Assembly: GCF_028069725.1 (NCBI RefSeq)
Contig: NZ_JANEWG010000035.1
Location: 1-46,680 of the forward strand
Reading direction: 5' to 3'
Source of the DNA: Citrobacter sp. Awk 4
GTDB taxonomy: Bacteria > Pseudomonadota > Gammaproteobacteria > Enterobacterales > Enterobacteriaceae
Length of the DNA stretch: 46,680 bases
Shown: positions 18,238 through 27,949 of the stretch, one piece after another
Position numbering within the stretch: position 1 is the first letter of the stretch
Layout: every line of letters begins with the position of its first letter
The notes under the pieces: generated by a model
Database searches by the model: none
Seen by the model: the letters and a program-made list of their open reading frames with translations, nothing else
What the model was told of the DNA's origin: nothing
Program-made: the position numbers and the translations under genes

Positions 18238-18678
18238 ATGACCACAATACCGGCACAACGAATCGGAGGCTGGTTGCTTGGCCCGTTAGCCTGGCTGTTA
18301 GTGGCGCTATTGAGCGCATCGCTGGCGCTATTGCTATACGTCACCGCGCTAGCGACTCCGCAAACGTTAAAAGCGCTGAGTGAACAAGAAACAGGCAACT
18401 TAGTGCTCTGGGGCATTTCATTTTTGACTGCGATTGCGATGTGGTATTACACGCTTTGGCTGACAATTGCGTTCTTCAAGCGCAGGCAATGTGTGCCTAA
18501 GCACTATATTCTTTGGCTGCTGGTATCGGTATTACTGGCCATCAAAGCGTTTGCATTTTCGCCAGTGCCTGATGCTTTTGCCGTTCGCCAGTTGTTGTTT
18601 CCATTACTGGCGGCTGCCCTGATGGCGCCTTATTTCAAGCGTTCAGCACGCGTAAAAGCCACGTTTGTGAACCCGTAA
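18238..18678 (+). CDS. ydgK: DUF2569 inner-membrane protein YdgK
   Basis: YdgK is a 146-residue inner-membrane protein of unknown function (DUF2569). The start MTTIPAQRIGGWLLGPLAW is preceded by GAGAAGAT and matches E. coli; the upstream in-frame ATG at 18205 lacks such support. Four membrane segments are visible at about 12-35, 55-77, 88-105 and 115-130, and the C-terminus is RVKATFVNP. It lies directly before the rsx operon, but a hairpin with a T-run separates them. Confidence 0.93.
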   Translation: MTTIPAQRIGGWLLGPLAWLLVALLSASLALLLYVTALATPQTLKALSEQETGNLVLWGISFLTAIAMWYYTLWLTIAFFKRRQCVPKHYILWLLVSVLLAIKAFAFSPVPDAFAVRQLLFPLLAAALMAPYFKRSARVKATFVNP

Positions 18679-18699
18679 TAACCTTACAGTTAACCTGTT

Positions 18700-18740
18700 G
18701 TCGCCTGCTGTAGATTGACAGATAATAGGCGGCTTTTTTA
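18700..18740 (+). terminator. Terminator between ydgK and rsxA
   Basis: GTCGCCT and AGGCGGC pair over seven bases (one G-U), with an inner CTGT...ACAG stem in the loop, and six T follow. The T-run ends 15 bp before the rsxA ATG, so this hairpin sits inside the rsxA leader of any transcript coming from ydgK and could also act as an attenuator. Confidence 0.7.
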
Positions 18741-18754
18741 TTTCAGGCCGAAAA

Positions 18755-19336
18755 ATGACTGATTACCTGCTGCTCTTTGTCGGAACTGTACTGGTCAACA
18801 ACTTTGTACTGGTTAAGTTTCTGGGCCTTTGTCCATTTATGGGTGTTTCCAAAAAACTGGAAACCGCGATGGGTATGGGGCTTGCCACCACTTTTGTGAT
18901 GACACTTGCGTCTATTTGCGCCTGGTTGATCGACACCTGGATTCTTATCCCGCTCGATCTCATCTATCTGCGCACGCTGGCTTTTATTCTGGTCATTGCC
19001 GTGGTCGTGCAATTTACCGAGATGGTAGTACGTAAAACCAGTCCGGCACTGTATCGTTTGTTGGGGATCTTCCTGCCGCTTATCACCACCAACTGCGCGG
19101 TGTTAGGCGTGGCGTTGCTCAACATTAACCTCGGTCATAATTTTCTACAGTCGGCGCTGTACGGTTTTTCCGCTGCCGTCGGCTTCTCTCTGGTGATGGT
19201 GCTATTCGCCGCGATTCGTGAACGTCTCGCCGTGGCAGACGTTCCCGCCCCCTTCCGTGGCAACGCGATAGCGCTGATTACCGCAGGTTTAATGTCATTA
19301 GCCTTTATGGGCTTTAGTGGTTTGGTGAAGTTGTAA
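18755..19336 (+). CDS. rsxA: Electron transport complex subunit RsxA
   Basis: RsxA is an integral membrane subunit of the Rsx (Rnf-type) complex, which uses NAD(P)H to keep SoxR reduced and so switches off the SoxRS response. The 193-residue product has six membrane segments across its whole length and the conserved half-membrane segments [20 protein letters not shown] and [14 protein letters not shown], whose cysteines (in LGLCP and TNCAV) are the ones reported to hold a cluster in Rnf complexes. Its TAA stop shares a base with the rsxB start. It is homologous to RsxE in inverted topology. Confidence 0.97.
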   Translation: MTDYLLLFVGTVLVNNFVLVKFLGLCPFMGVSKKLETAMGMGLATTFVMTLASICAWLIDTWILIPLDLIYLRTLAFILVIAVVVQFTEMVVRKTSPALYRLLGIFLPLITTNCAVLGVALLNINLGHNFLQSALYGFSAAVGFSLVMVLFAAIRERLAVADVPAPFRGNAIALITAGLMSLAFMGFSGLVKL

Positions 19337-19914
19337 TGAACGCTATCTGGATTGCCGTTGCCGCCGTGAGCCTTCTGGGTTTGGCGTTTGGCGCCATTCT
19401 GGGTTATGCCTCCCGCCGTTTCGCGGTTGAAGATGATCCGGTTGTTGAGAAAATTGACGAAATTCTGCCGCAAAGCCAGTGTGGGCAATGTGGTTATCCT
19501 GGCTGCCGCCCCTATGCAGAGGCGATTGGCGCTGAGGGTGAGAAAATAAACCGTTGCGCGCCTGGCGGCGAAGCCGTCATGCTCAAAATTGCGGAATTAC
19601 TGAATGTGGATCCGCAACCCATTGACGGTGATGAACAGGACCTCACCCCGGTCCGCATGCTGGCGGTCATTGATGAAAATAACTGCATCGGCTGCACAAA
19701 ATGCATTCAGGCCTGCCCGGTAGACGCGATTGTGGGTGCCACCCGAGCTATGCACACGGTCATGAGCGATCTGTGTACCGGCTGCAATCTCTGTGTCGAC
19801 CCTTGCCCGACCCAGTGCATCGAATTACGTCCGGTAGCGGAAACGCCTGACAGTTGGAAGTGGGATTTGAACACCATTCCCGTTCGTATTATTCCCGTGG
19901 AACAACATGCTTAA
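19336..19914 (+). CDS. rsxB: Electron transport complex iron-sulfur subunit RsxB
   Basis: RsxB is the ferredoxin-like subunit that carries electrons between the cytoplasmic and membrane parts of the complex. In 192 residues it has an N-terminal membrane anchor (about 5-25), a Fe-S domain with [16 protein letters not shown], and two [4Fe-4S] motifs, [12 protein letters not shown] and [12 protein letters not shown]. It overlaps rsxA by one base and rsxC by eight, typical of tight translational coupling in this operon. Confidence 0.98.
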   Translation: MNAIWIAVAAVSLLGLAFGAILGYASRRFAVEDDPVVEKIDEILPQSQCGQCGYPGCRPYAEAIGAEGEKINRCAPGGEAVMLKIAELLNVDPQPIDGDEQDLTPVRMLAVIDENNCIGCTKCIQACPVDAIVGATRAMHTVMSDLCTGCNLCVDPCPTQCIELRPVAETPDSWKWDLNTIPVRIIPVEQHA

Positions 19915-22021
19915 GTTATTCTCTGCCTTCAGAAAAAATAAAATCTGGGATTTTGACGGCGGCATTCATCCGCCGGAAATGAAAACCCAGTCAAACGGTA
20001 CGCCCTTGCGCCAGGTTCCGCTGGCGCCGCGTTTCGTTATGCCTTTAAAACAGCACATTGGCGCCGAAGGTGAACTGTGCGTCAGCGTGGGCGATCGCGT
20101 GTTGCGCGGACAACCATTGACCCGCGGACGCGGAAGAATGCTTCCGGTTCATGCGCCAACCTCCGGCACCGTTGTGGCCATTGCCCCCCATTCCACCGCG
20201 CATCCTTCCGCCCTGGCAGAACTCAGCGTCATTATCGATGCGGATGGCGAAGATCGCTGGATTGAACGCGAGGGCTGGGCGGATTACCGTTCTCATAGCC
20301 GTGAAGAGCTGATCACACGTATTCACCAGTACGGCGTGGCGGGACTCGGCGGCGCGGGATTTCCTACCGGCGTTAAGTTACAAGGCGGCGGCGACAAGAT
20401 CGAAACGCTGATCATCAATGCGGCGGAATGCGAACCCTATATTACGGCTGATGATCGTCTGATGCAGGATTGCGCCGCCCAGGTGGTGGAAGGTATCCGC
20501 ATCCTCGCGCATATTCTGCAACCGCGAGAGATTTTGATCGGCATTGAAGATAATAAACCGCAGGCCATTTCTATGTTGCGGGCGGTGCTGGCCGACGCGC
20601 ACGACATTTCGCTGCGTGTCATCCCGACGAAATACCCTTCCGGCGGCGCGAAACAGCTCACACAGATTTTGACCGGGAAGCAGGTTCCACACGGTGGCCG
20701 CTCCTCCGATATCGGCGTGTTGATGCAAAACGTCGGCACCGCATATGCCATCAAACGTGCGGTGATTGATGGTGAACCGATCACCGAGCGCGTCGTGACG
20801 TTGACTGGCGAGGCGGTGAGTCGCCCTGGCAACGTCTGGGCGCGACTGGGTACCCCGGTTCGCCACCTCCTCGACGATGCTGGTTTTTGCCCTTCCGCCG
20901 ATCAGATGGTGATTATGGGGGGGCCGCTCATGGGCTTCACCCTGCCGTGGCTGGATGTTCCGGTCGTGAAGATCACCAACTGTCTCCTCGCGCCTACGGC
21001 GACTGAACTGGGAGAACCGCAGGAAGAAAAAGGTTGTATTCGCTGTAGCGCCTGTGCCGATGCGTGTCCGGCCGATTTACTGCCTCAGCAGTTGTATTGG
21101 TTTAGCAAAGGCCAGCAGCACGACAAAGCAACGGCGCACAATCTGGCGGACTGCATTGAATGCGGCGCCTGCGCTTGGGTATGTCCAAGCAATATCCCAT
21201 TGGTCCAGTACTTCCGACAGGAAAAAGCAGAAATATACGCCATCAGTCAGGAAGAAAAACGTGCCGCTGAAGCGAAAGCGCGTTTCGAAGCCCGACAGGC
21301 TCGACTTGAGCGTGAGAAAGCCGCACGTCTTGAGCGACATAAAAGCGCCGCTGTACAGCCTGCCGCAAAAGATCATGATGCGATTGCTGCTGCGCTGGCT
21401 CGCGTCAAAGAAAAGCAAGCCCAGGCAATGCAACCGGTGGTGATTCAGGCAGGGGCAAAACCTGACAATAGTGCCGTGATCGCGGCGCGCGAAGCGCGTA
21501 AAGCGCAGGCCAGGGCAAAACAGGCTGAAAACGGCAACATTGAAGAGAGCCGTACTGATGCCGATCCGCGCAAAGCGGCCATCGAAGCGGCCATTGCCCG
21601 CGCCAAAGCACGTAAGCAGGAACAGCAGCCAGCCAGTGAGACAGCCGAGCCCGTAGATCCGCGCAAAGCGGCCATCGACGCGGCGATTGCCCGCGCCAAA
21701 GCGCGTAAACAGGAACAACAGACCACCAGTGAGCCAGCCGAGCCCGTAGATCCGCGCAAAGCGGCCATCGAAGCGGCGATTGCCCGCGCCAAAGCGCGTA
21801 AACAGGAACAGCAGCCAGCCGGTGAGCCTGCCGAGCCCGTAGATCCGCGCAAAGCCGCCGTCGAAGCGGCGATTGCCCGCGCCAAAGCGCGTAAACAGGA
21901 ACAGCAGACCATCAGTGAGCCTGCCGAGCCCGTAGATCCGCGCAAAGCGGCCATCGCCGCAGCGATTGCCCGCGCTCAGGCAAAAAAAGCCGCACAGCAG
22001 CAGGTTGTTAACGAGGAATAA
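19907..22021 (+). CDS. rsxC: Electron transport complex NADH-binding subunit RsxC
   Basis: RsxC takes electrons from NADH and passes them through iron-sulfur clusters. The 704-residue product has the Rnf-C barrel-sandwich N-terminus, the glycine-rich FMN/NADH segment [16 protein letters not shown] (about 144-160), an SLBB domain, and two [4Fe-4S] motifs, [12 protein letters not shown] and [12 protein letters not shown] (about 375-430). From about 445 on it is an Ala/Lys/Arg/Glu-rich helical tail ending in tandem 31-residue repeats (listed separately). E. coli K-12 RsxC is about 740 residues, and the difference is close to one repeat unit. The stop abuts the rsxD start. Confidence 0.97.
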   Translation: MLKLFSAFRKNKIWDFDGGIHPPEMKTQSNGTPLRQVPLAPRFVMPLKQHIGAEGELCVSVGDRVLRGQPLTRGRGRMLPVHAPTSGTVVAIAPHSTAHPSALAELSVIIDADGEDRWIEREGWADYRSHSREELITRIHQYGVAGLGGAGFPTGVKLQGGGDKIETLIINAAECEPYITADDRLMQDCAAQVVEGIRILAHILQPREILIGIEDNKPQAISMLRAVLADAHDISLRVIPTKYPSGGAKQLTQILTGKQVPHGGRSSDIGVLMQNVGTAYAIKRAVIDGEPITERVVTLTGEAVSRPGNVWARLGTPVRHLLDDAGFCPSADQMVIMGGPLMGFTLPWLDVPVVKITNCLLAPTATELGEPQEEKGCIRCSACADACPADLLPQQLYWFSKGQQHDKATAHNLADCIECGACAWVCPSNIPLVQYFRQEKAEIYAISQEEKRAAEAKARFEARQARLEREKAARLERHKSAAVQPAAKDHDAIAAALARVKEKQAQAMQPVVIQAGAKPDNSAVIAAREARKAQARAKQAENGNIEESRTDADPRKAAIEAAIARAKARKQEQQPASETAEPVDPRKAAIDAAIARAKARKQEQQTTSEPAEPVDPRKAAIEAAIARAKARKQEQQPAGEPAEPVDPRKAAVEAAIARAKARKQEQQTISEPAEPVDPRKAAIAAAIARAQAKKAAQQQVVNEE
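21563..22000 (+). repeat. Tandem 93-bp repeats in the rsxC 3' end
   Basis: Units start at 21563, 21656, 21749, 21842 and 21935 (GATCCGCGCAAAGC at each start), exactly 93 bp apart: four full copies and one partial. Each encodes [20 protein letters not shown] followed by a variable QQ-x-x-SE-x-AEPV linker. Copies 1 and 3 carry QQPA and copies 2 and 4 carry QQT, which suggests that a two-unit block was duplicated. The predicted product is a row of charged amphipathic helices. Confidence 0.97.
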
Positions 22022-23080
22022 ATGGTATTCAGAATCGCAAGCTCCCCTTATACCCATAACCAACGCCAGACATCGCGAATCATGTTGCTGGTACTTATCG
22101 CCGCGTTGCCGGGGATTGCCGCCCAGCTGTGGTTTTTTGGTTGGGGTACGTTATTCCAGATAATCCTGGCCTCAGCCAGCGCGCTGATTGCCGAAGCCAC
22201 CGTGCTCCGGTTACGCAAACAACCCGTCGTCTCGATATTAAAAGACAACTCCGCTCTGCTGACGGGCTTACTGTTGGCAGTGAGTATTCCACCGCTCGCG
22301 CCCTGGTGGATGATTGTGTTGGGGACCGTGTTTGCGGTTATTATCGCCAAACAGCTTTACGGCGGTCTTGGGCAAAACCCGTTTAACCCCGCCATGATTG
22401 GCTATGTGGTCCTGCTGATCTCGTTTCCGGTACAGATGACCAGTTGGTTGCCTCCGCACGAAATCGCTGCGTCTGCCCCAGGTGTATCTGATGCGCTACA
22501 GGTGATCTTTACCGGACATACCGCCACCGGCGGTGATATGAACACACTGCGTATGGGCATTGACGGCATCAGCCAGGCGACCCCGCTCGATACTTTTAAA
22601 ACATCGATACATGCGGGTCACTCTGTTGAGCAGGTCATGCAATACCCCATTTACAGCGGGATGCTGGCAGGTGCGGGCTGGCAATGGGTGAACCTGGCCT
22701 GGCTGGCTGGCGGCATATGGCTGCTGTGGACCAGAGCTATCAAATGGCACATTCCCGTGAGCTTCTTGCTGACGCTTGCCCTTTGCGCTTCGTTAGGCTG
22801 GCTTTTTTCACCTCAGTCACTGGCATCGCCGCAGTTACATCTGCTTTCTGGCGCAACCATGCTGGGCGCGTTCTTTATATTGACCGATCCGGTGACAGCC
22901 TCAACGACGAATCGTGGTCGGTTGATATTTGGCGCGCTGGCGGGCTTGTTAGTTTGGCTTATCCGCAGCTTTGGCGGTTATCCCGACGGTGTGGCCTTTG
23001 CCGTTTTGCTGGCGAATATCACCGTTCCCCTGATCGACTATTACACCCGGCCTCGCGTGTACGGTCATCGAAAAGGATAA
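22022..23080 (+). CDS. rsxD: Electron transport complex subunit RsxD
   Basis: RsxD is a membrane subunit related to NqrB with covalently bound FMN. The 352-residue product has about nine membrane segments. The flavinylation-type motif [19 protein letters not shown] (about 277-295) carries the threonine expected to bind FMN, and [16 protein letters not shown] (about 113-128) is conserved in the family. It follows rsxC with no gap and precedes rsxG by three bases. Confidence 0.97.
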   Translation: MVFRIASSPYTHNQRQTSRIMLLVLIAALPGIAAQLWFFGWGTLFQIILASASALIAEATVLRLRKQPVVSILKDNSALLTGLLLAVSIPPLAPWWMIVLGTVFAVIIAKQLYGGLGQNPFNPAMIGYVVLLISFPVQMTSWLPPHEIAASAPGVSDALQVIFTGHTATGGDMNTLRMGIDGISQATPLDTFKTSIHAGHSVEQVMQYPIYSGMLAGAGWQWVNLAWLAGGIWLLWTRAIKWHIPVSFLLTLALCASLGWLFSPQSLASPQLHLLSGATMLGAFFILTDPVTASTTNRGRLIFGALAGLLVWLIRSFGGYPDGVAFAVLLANITVPLIDYYTRPRVYGHRKG

Positions 23081-23083
23081 ACC

Positions 23084-23704
23084 ATGCTGAAAACAATTCG
23101 TAAACACGGCATCACGCTGGCGCTGTTTGCGGCGGGGTCGACAGGACTGACCGCCGCCATCAATATGATGACAAAAACAACGATTGATGAGCAGGCCGCG
23201 TTGCAGCAAAAAGTGTTGTTTGATCAGGTTATTCCGGCGGATCGCTACAATAATAACCTGCTGAATAGCTGTTTTGTCGTTAACAGCCCGGCATTAGGGA
23301 AAGGTGCACATCGTGTTTATATAGCCCGTATGGACGATACGCCAGTTGCGGCGATCCTGGAGGCTACGGCACCTGATGGCTACTCTGGCGCAATTCAGCT
23401 GTTAGTGGGTGCCGATTTCAACGGTACGGTCCTCGGCACGCGGGTGACAGAGCACCATGAAACGCCAGGCCTGGGCGACAAAATAGAATTGCGCCTCTCC
23501 GACTGGATAACCCACTTTGCGGGCAAGAGCATCGGCGGAGAACATGACGCGCACTGGGCGGTAAAAAAAGATGGCGGCGACTTTGACCAGTTCACTGGCG
23601 CGACCATTACGCCGCGAGCGGTTGTTAATGCAGTGAAACGCGCAGGTCTGTATGCGCAAACACTTCCTGCGCAACTCCCCCAACTCACCGCCTGTGGAGA
23701 ATAA
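23084..23704 (+). CDS. rsxG: Electron transport complex subunit RsxG
   Basis: RsxG is a single-span subunit with a periplasmic FMN-binding domain (NqrC-like). The 206-residue product has one membrane segment (about 8-28), and the covalent flavin motif TGATIT lies in [19 protein letters not shown] near the C-terminus; the last Thr is the expected attachment site. The conserved [12 protein letters not shown] segment is present. It sits between rsxD and rsxE with three-base gaps. Confidence 0.97.
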   Translation: MLKTIRKHGITLALFAAGSTGLTAAINMMTKTTIDEQAALQQKVLFDQVIPADRYNNNLLNSCFVVNSPALGKGAHRVYIARMDDTPVAAILEATAPDGYSGAIQLLVGADFNGTVLGTRVTEHHETPGLGDKIELRLSDWITHFAGKSIGGEHDAHWAVKKDGGDFDQFTGATITPRAVVNAVKRAGLYAQTLPAQLPQLTACGE

Positions 23705-23707
23705 ACC

Positions 23708-24403
23708 ATGAGCGAAATTAAAGACGTCATTGTTCAGGGGCTCTGGAAAAATAACTCCGCCCTCGTGCAGTTACTCGGTATGTGCCCCCTGCTGGCAGTT
23801 ACCTCAACCGCCACCAACGCGCTGGGTTTAGGTCTTGCCACGACGCTTGTACTGACACTCACCAACCTGACGATTTCGGCACTACGTCGCTGGACGCCAG
23901 CGGAGATCCGCATCCCTATCTACGTGATGATCATTGCTTCCGTAGTTAGCGCAGTACAAATGCTCATCAATGCTTATGCGTTTGGCTTGTACCAGTCGCT
24001 GGGGATTTTTATCCCTCTGATTGTCACGAACTGCATTGTGGTAGGACGCGCGGAGGCGTTTGCCGCCAGAAAAGGCCCGGCGCTCTCGGCGCTTGACGGT
24101 TTTTCTATCGGAATGGGGGCGACCTGCGCGATGTTCGTGCTCGGCTCGCTACGCGAGATCCTCGGTAACGGGACGTTGTTTGACGGTGCGGATAGTCTGC
24201 TCGGCAGTTGGGCAAAAGTGTTGCGGGTAGAAATTTTCCATACCGATTCACCGTTCCTGTTGGCAATGTTGCCTCCGGGAGCCTTTATCGGCCTGGGACT
24301 CATGCTGGCTGTGAAATACCTTATCGATGAGAAGATGAAAAAACGTCGTGCTGAAGCCGTTGCGACAGATGCCCCGGCAGGCGAAACAGGGAATGTCTCA
24401 TGA
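23708..24403 (+). CDS. rsxE: Electron transport complex subunit RsxE
   Basis: RsxE is the membrane partner of RsxA, with opposite topology. The 231-residue product has about six membrane segments and the conserved pair [15 protein letters not shown] and [17 protein letters not shown], whose cysteines match those in RsxA. A polar cytoplasmic tail follows residue 200. Its TGA overlaps the nth ATG (ATGA), so nth is translationally coupled. Confidence 0.97.
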   Translation: MSEIKDVIVQGLWKNNSALVQLLGMCPLLAVTSTATNALGLGLATTLVLTLTNLTISALRRWTPAEIRIPIYVMIIASVVSAVQMLINAYAFGLYQSLGIFIPLIVTNCIVVGRAEAFAARKGPALSALDGFSIGMGATCAMFVLGSLREILGNGTLFDGADSLLGSWAKVLRVEIFHTDSPFLLAMLPPGAFIGLGLMLAVKYLIDEKMKKRRAEAVATDAPAGETGNVS

Positions 24404-25035
24404 ACAAAACAAAACGGCTGGAAATTCTGACGCGTCTTCGCGACAACAATCCGCACCCCACCACAGAGCTAAATTTTACGTCGCCGTTTGAGCTACTGAT
24501 CGCCGTTTTGCTCTCCGCGCAGGCCACGGACGTTAGCGTGAACAAAGCGACCGCTAAGCTCTATCCCGTCGCTAATACCCCTGCGGCGATGCTGGCGCTC
24601 GGCGTAGAAGGCGTTAAGTCCTATATCAAGACAATTGGCCTGTTCAACAGCAAAGCCGAGAATGTCATCAAAACCTGTCGGATTTTGCTGGAGCAACATA
24701 ACGGTGAAGTGCCTGAAGACCGCGCCGCGCTGGAAGCGTTGCCAGGGGTAGGACGTAAAACCGCCAATGTGGTACTCAATACCGCCTTTGGCTGGCCGAC
24801 TATCGCCGTCGATACGCATATTTTTCGCGTCTGCAATCGGACCCAATTTGCACCGGGCAAGAATGTTGAGCAGGTTGAAGAAAAGCTGCTCAAAGTGGTT
24901 CCGGCGGAATTTAAAGTCGATTGCCACCACTGGTTGATCCTTCACGGACGCTATACCTGCATCGCCCGCAAACCCCGTTGCGGTTCCTGCATTATTGAAG
25001 ATCTCTGTGAATTTAAAGAGAAAGTCGATATTTAA
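24400..25035 (+). CDS. nth: Endonuclease III Nth
   Basis: Nth is a DNA glycosylase/AP lyase that removes oxidised pyrimidines in base excision repair. The 211-residue product has the helix-hairpin-helix [14 protein letters not shown] with catalytic Lys120, the catalytic Asp in AVDTHIFRV (Asp138), and the C-terminal [4Fe-4S] cysteines in [17 protein letters not shown]. Sharing a transcript with rsx places an oxidised-base repair enzyme with the SoxR-reducing complex. A terminator follows. Confidence 0.98.
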   Translation: MNKTKRLEILTRLRDNNPHPTTELNFTSPFELLIAVLLSAQATDVSVNKATAKLYPVANTPAAMLALGVEGVKSYIKTIGLFNSKAENVIKTCRILLEQHNGEVPEDRAALEALPGVGRKTANVVLNTAFGWPTIAVDTHIFRVCNRTQFAPGKNVEQVEEKLLKVVPAEFKVDCHHWLILHGRYTCIARKPRCGSCIIEDLCEFKEKVDI

Positions 25036-25041
25036 GCTCAG

Positions 25042-25061
25042 CGGAGGAAGCCCTTCCTCCG
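25042..25061 (+). terminator. Terminator of the rsx-nth operon
   Basis: CGGAGGAA, a GCCC loop and TTCCTCCG form an 8-bp stem, seven bases after the nth stop. The T-content after it is low (TACATTCAT), so termination strength is uncertain. Confidence 0.65.
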
Positions 25062-25647
25062 TACATTCATAACGTTTTGTTACACCCTTAAGACACTGCG
25101 ATTCACCGACAATGATACCGGGTCAACGCGCCTTTCTAATGGAATATTCTGGTCATTAAACACCCCACCAGGTTAATCGTTTTTTTAATAGCGGAAATTT
25201 CTATTTATACGTGATCCAGATCACTTTGATAACTCAATGTGAATTTTTTTGACGCTTTCCGTTAAAACCACAATCAGATGACCTGATACCTTCTTTTCAC
25301 TACAAAACATTACACTGGCTAATTTTCAGATAATGGCCTATTTCACTACAAAAAAGCTTATATAGCAGAACATATCGCCAGCATGGGGATTTCAGCCCCT
25401 TTCTGTAGAGTAAAAAACTGCCATTCATCAATAGAAAAAATTTAACGCTACATAACATTTCGTGCGACCGATGATTCCACCAGATAAGTTAAATGTAACA
25501 GATCATTACAAACCCCTTGTCTGACAGGGCAAGATAGTGAACATTACTTGCCGTTTCCCCTCCCACTATAACAATCGGACGGATGAACTTGACTCATCAC
25601 GTACCTGAACTCCCCCGTTAATATGGGATGTAAAAAAAGAGGTAAAA
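25062..25647. other. Long non-coding leader upstream of dtpA
   Basis: About 590 bp without a credible gene lie between the nth terminator and dtpA. The region is AT-rich and contains a CRP-like palindrome (25210-25225), a candidate -35 TTGACG at 25249, two copies of TTTCACTACAAAA (about 25298 and 25344) and several GTAACA/TTACA stretches. E. coli dtpA (tppB) is OmpR-dependent, so some of these may be OmpR sites, but I cannot place boxes with confidence. Confidence 0.6.
25210..25225. promoter_or_regulatory. CRP-like palindrome far upstream of dtpA
   Basis: CGTGATCCAGATCACT contains the perfect 14-bp palindrome GTGATCCAGATCAC. It matches the TGTGA-N6-TCACA consensus except for the two outermost bases. 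It is about 420 bp before the dtpA start and 175 bp after nth, so its target promoter is unclear. Confidence 0.6.
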
Positions 25648-27153
25648 GTGTCTACTGCAAACAATAAACCAACTGAAAGCGTGAGTTTGAACGCATTCAA
25701 ACAACCTAAAGCGTTCTATCTCATTTTCTCTATCGAGTTATGGGAACGTTTCGGTTATTACGGCCTGCAAGGAATTATGGCCGTCTACCTGGTAAAACAA
25801 CTGGGTATGTCAGAAGCGGATTCCATCACCCTTTTCTCCTCCTTTAGCGCCCTGGTTTATGGACTGGTCGCCATTGGTGGTTGGTTAGGTGATAAAGTCC
25901 TGGGCACCAAACGCGTCATTATGTTGGGTGCTGTCGTATTGGCGATTGGTTATGCTCTGGTAGCATGGTCCGGTCACGATGCGGGTATCGTTTATATGGG
26001 TATGGCGGCCATTGCGGTCGGTAACGGCCTGTTCAAAGCGAACCCATCTTCTCTGCTTTCTACCTGCTATGCAAAAGATGACCCGCGTCTGGACGGTGCA
26101 TTCACCATGTACTATATGTCCGTCAACATCGGCTCATTCTTCTCCATGCTGGCAACGCCATGGCTGGCAGCCCGTTACGGCTGGAGCACAGCATTTGCAC
26201 TGAGCGTTGTCGGGATGCTGATCACCGTCGTTAACTTCGCATTCTGCCAGCGTTGGGTTAAACAGTACGGTTCCAAACCTGACTTTGAGCCGATCAACTT
26301 CCGTAATCTGCTGCTGACTATTCTGGGCGTTATCGCGCTGATCGCTGTTGCAACCTGGCTGTTGCACAACCAGCAGATCGCACGTATGGCACTGGGCGTT
26401 ATTGCACTGGGCATCGTCTTTATCTTCGGTAAAGAAGCCTTTGCCATGAAAGGCGCCGCGCGTCGTAAAATGATTGTGGCCTTCATTCTGATGCTTGAAG
26501 CCATCATCTTCTTCGTGCTGTACAGCCAGATGCCAACGTCTCTGAACTTCTTTGCTATTCGTAACGTTGAACACTCCATTTTGGGTATCGCGTTTGAACC
26601 AGAGCAGTATCAGGCGCTGAACCCGTTCTGGATCATTATCGGTAGCCCGATTCTGGCCGCTATCTACAACAAGATGGGCGATACCCTGCCAATGCCAACC
26701 AAGTTTGCTATCGGTATGGTGCTGTGCTCCGGTGCGTTCCTGATCCTGCCAGTCGGCGCGAAATTCGCTAACGAAGCCGGTATCGTATCCGTTAACTGGC
26801 TGATCATGTGCTACGGCTTACAGAGTATCGGTGAGCTGATGATTTCTGGTCTGGGCCTGGCAATGGTTGCACAGCTGGTTCCACAGCGTCTGATGGGCTT
26901 CATCATGGGTAGCTGGTTCCTGACGACCGCTGGCGCAAACATCATCGGTGGCTATGTCGCTAACATGATGGCGGTGCCGGAAAACGTGACCGACCCGCTG
27001 ATGTCTCTGGAAGTCTATGGTCGTGTGTTCCTGCAGATTGGTATCGCTACTGCGGTTATCGCTGTTCTGATGCTGCTGACAGCACCAAAGCTGAATCGTA
27101 TGACTCAGGACGACGATGCACGCGAAAAAGCCACTAAGGCCGCAACCGCGTAA
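25648..27153 (+). CDS. dtpA: Di/tripeptide:proton symporter DtpA (TppB)
   Basis: DtpA imports di- and tripeptides with protons across the inner membrane (POT/PTR family). The 501-residue product has 14 membrane segments as usual for bacterial POTs. The proton-coupling motif lies in [19 protein letters not shown] (about 30-48), and the family motif [13 protein letters not shown] follows at about 77-89. The start is GTG at 25648 behind AGAGGT; its N-terminus [20 protein letters not shown] matches E. coli. It is followed by a strong terminator. Confidence 0.97.
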   Translation: MSTANNKPTESVSLNAFKQPKAFYLIFSIELWERFGYYGLQGIMAVYLVKQLGMSEADSITLFSSFSALVYGLVAIGGWLGDKVLGTKRVIMLGAVVLAIGYALVAWSGHDAGIVYMGMAAIAVGNGLFKANPSSLLSTCYAKDDPRLDGAFTMYYMSVNIGSFFSMLATPWLAARYGWSTAFALSVVGMLITVVNFAFCQRWVKQYGSKPDFEPINFRNLLLTILGVIALIAVATWLLHNQQIARMALGVIALGIVFIFGKEAFAMKGAARRKMIVAFILMLEAIIFFVLYSQMPTSLNFFAIRNVEHSILGIAFEPEQYQALNPFWIIIGSPILAAIYNKMGDTLPMPTKFAIGMVLCSGAFLILPVGAKFANEAGIVSVNWLIMCYGLQSIGELMISGLGLAMVAQLVPQRLMGFIMGSWFLTTAGANIIGGYVANMMAVPENVTDPLMSLEVYGRVFLQIGIATAVIAVLMLLTAPKLNRMTQDDDAREKATKAATA

Positions 27154-27176
27154 TTTTCAGGGAAACTGATGTTAAG

Positions 27177-27208
27177 GCCGCTAACGTTAAGTTAGCGGCT
27201 TTTTTTTT
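27177..27208 (+). terminator. Intrinsic terminator of dtpA
   Basis: GCCGCTAAC and GTTAGCGGC form a perfect 9-bp stem around GTTAA, followed by nine T. It begins 24 bp after the dtpA stop. Confidence 0.95.
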
Positions 27209-27258
27209 AGCCGACGTAGCACTACCATTGGTTATACCTCAGCAAAAAGGAGTTACCG

Positions 27259-27864
27259 ATGAAATTGTTCTACAAACCGGGCGCCTGCTCTCTTGCTTCC
27301 CACATCACCCTTCGCGAGAGCGGTAAAGATTTCACGCTGGATAGTGTCGATCTGATTAAAAAACGTCTGGAAAACGGCGATGATTTTCTCGCGGTGAATC
27401 CGAAAGGACAGGTTCCTGCACTCCTGCTGGACGACGGCACGCTGCTGACAGAAGGGGTCGCCATTATGCAATACCTTGCCGACACCGTCCCCGATCGTCA
27501 GCTACTGGCACCCACCAGCAGTATTTCTCGTTACAGGACGCTGGAATGGCTTAACTACATTGCGACAGAGCTGCATAAAGGCTTTACTCCGCTGTTCCGT
27601 CCGGACACTCCGGAAGAGTACAAACCGACGGTCCGCGCCCTTCTGGAGAAAAAACTGCACTACGTGAATGATGTACTCAAAGATGGCCAATGCATTTGTG
27701 GGCCGCGTTTCACCATTGCAGATGCTTATCTGTTCACCGTGTTGCGGTGGGCGCGAGCCGTTAAGCTCAATATGGAAGGGTTGACACATATTGACGCCTA
27801 TATGGCGCGGGTTGCAGAACGCCCAACCGTCAAGGCGGCGCTTAAAGCGGAAGGTCTGAATTAA
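27259..27864 (+). CDS. gstA: Glutathione S-transferase GstA
   Basis: GstA is a cytoplasmic beta-class glutathione transferase. The 201-residue product has an N-terminal thioredoxin-like domain ([16 protein letters not shown], with the beta-class Cys10; [14 protein letters not shown] with the cis-Pro loop) and a helical C-terminal domain with [22 protein letters not shown] precedes the start. It converges on pdxY across an 85-bp gap filled by two REP-like elements. Confidence 0.96.
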   Translation: MKLFYKPGACSLASHITLRESGKDFTLDSVDLIKKRLENGDDFLAVNPKGQVPALLLDDGTLLTEGVAIMQYLADTVPDRQLLAPTSSISRYRTLEWLNYIATELHKGFTPLFRPDTPEEYKPTVRALLEKKLHYVNDVLKDGQCICGPRFTIADAYLFTVLRWARAVKLNMEGLTHIDAYMARVAERPTVKAALKAEGLN

Positions 27865-27875
27865 CCATTGTTACC

Positions 27876-27901
27876 GCCGGGTGGCGCTACGTTTACCCGG
27901 C
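27876..27901. repeat. REP-like palindrome after gstA
   Basis: GCCGGGTGGCGCTACGTTTACCCGGC is an imperfect stem-loop of the classic enterobacterial REP type (GCCGGGT arm, GGCGCTACG centre, ACCCGGC arm). It lies just after gstA. Confidence 0.8.
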
Positions 27902-27915
27902 TGACAAGGACTGAT

Positions 27916-27944
27916 TGCCCGATAAGCGGTAGCATCATCGGGCA
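27916..27944. repeat. Second REP-like palindrome between gstA and pdxY
   Basis: TGCCCGAT and ATCGGGCA bracket AAGCGGTAGCATC. With the element 15 bp to its left it forms a BIME-like pair between two convergent genes. Its arms match the element at 10988-11013. Confidence 0.7.
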
Positions 27945-27949
27945 TTGAA

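Noticed and set aside
21563-22000. Regular repeats considered as a CRISPR array
   Set aside because: Units are directly adjacent, coding, in frame and have no unique spacers; they are protein repeats of RsxC.
21077-22063. Long minus-strand frame of 328 codons opposite rsxC
   Set aside because: It is the antisense shadow of the rsxC repeat region; its repetitive Gly/Arg/Phe-rich product comes only from the 93-bp repeats on the other strand.
25383-25445. A 20-codon frame (starting MGISAPFCRV) in the dtpA leader
   Set aside because: No ribosome site and too short to separate from chance in an AT-rich region.
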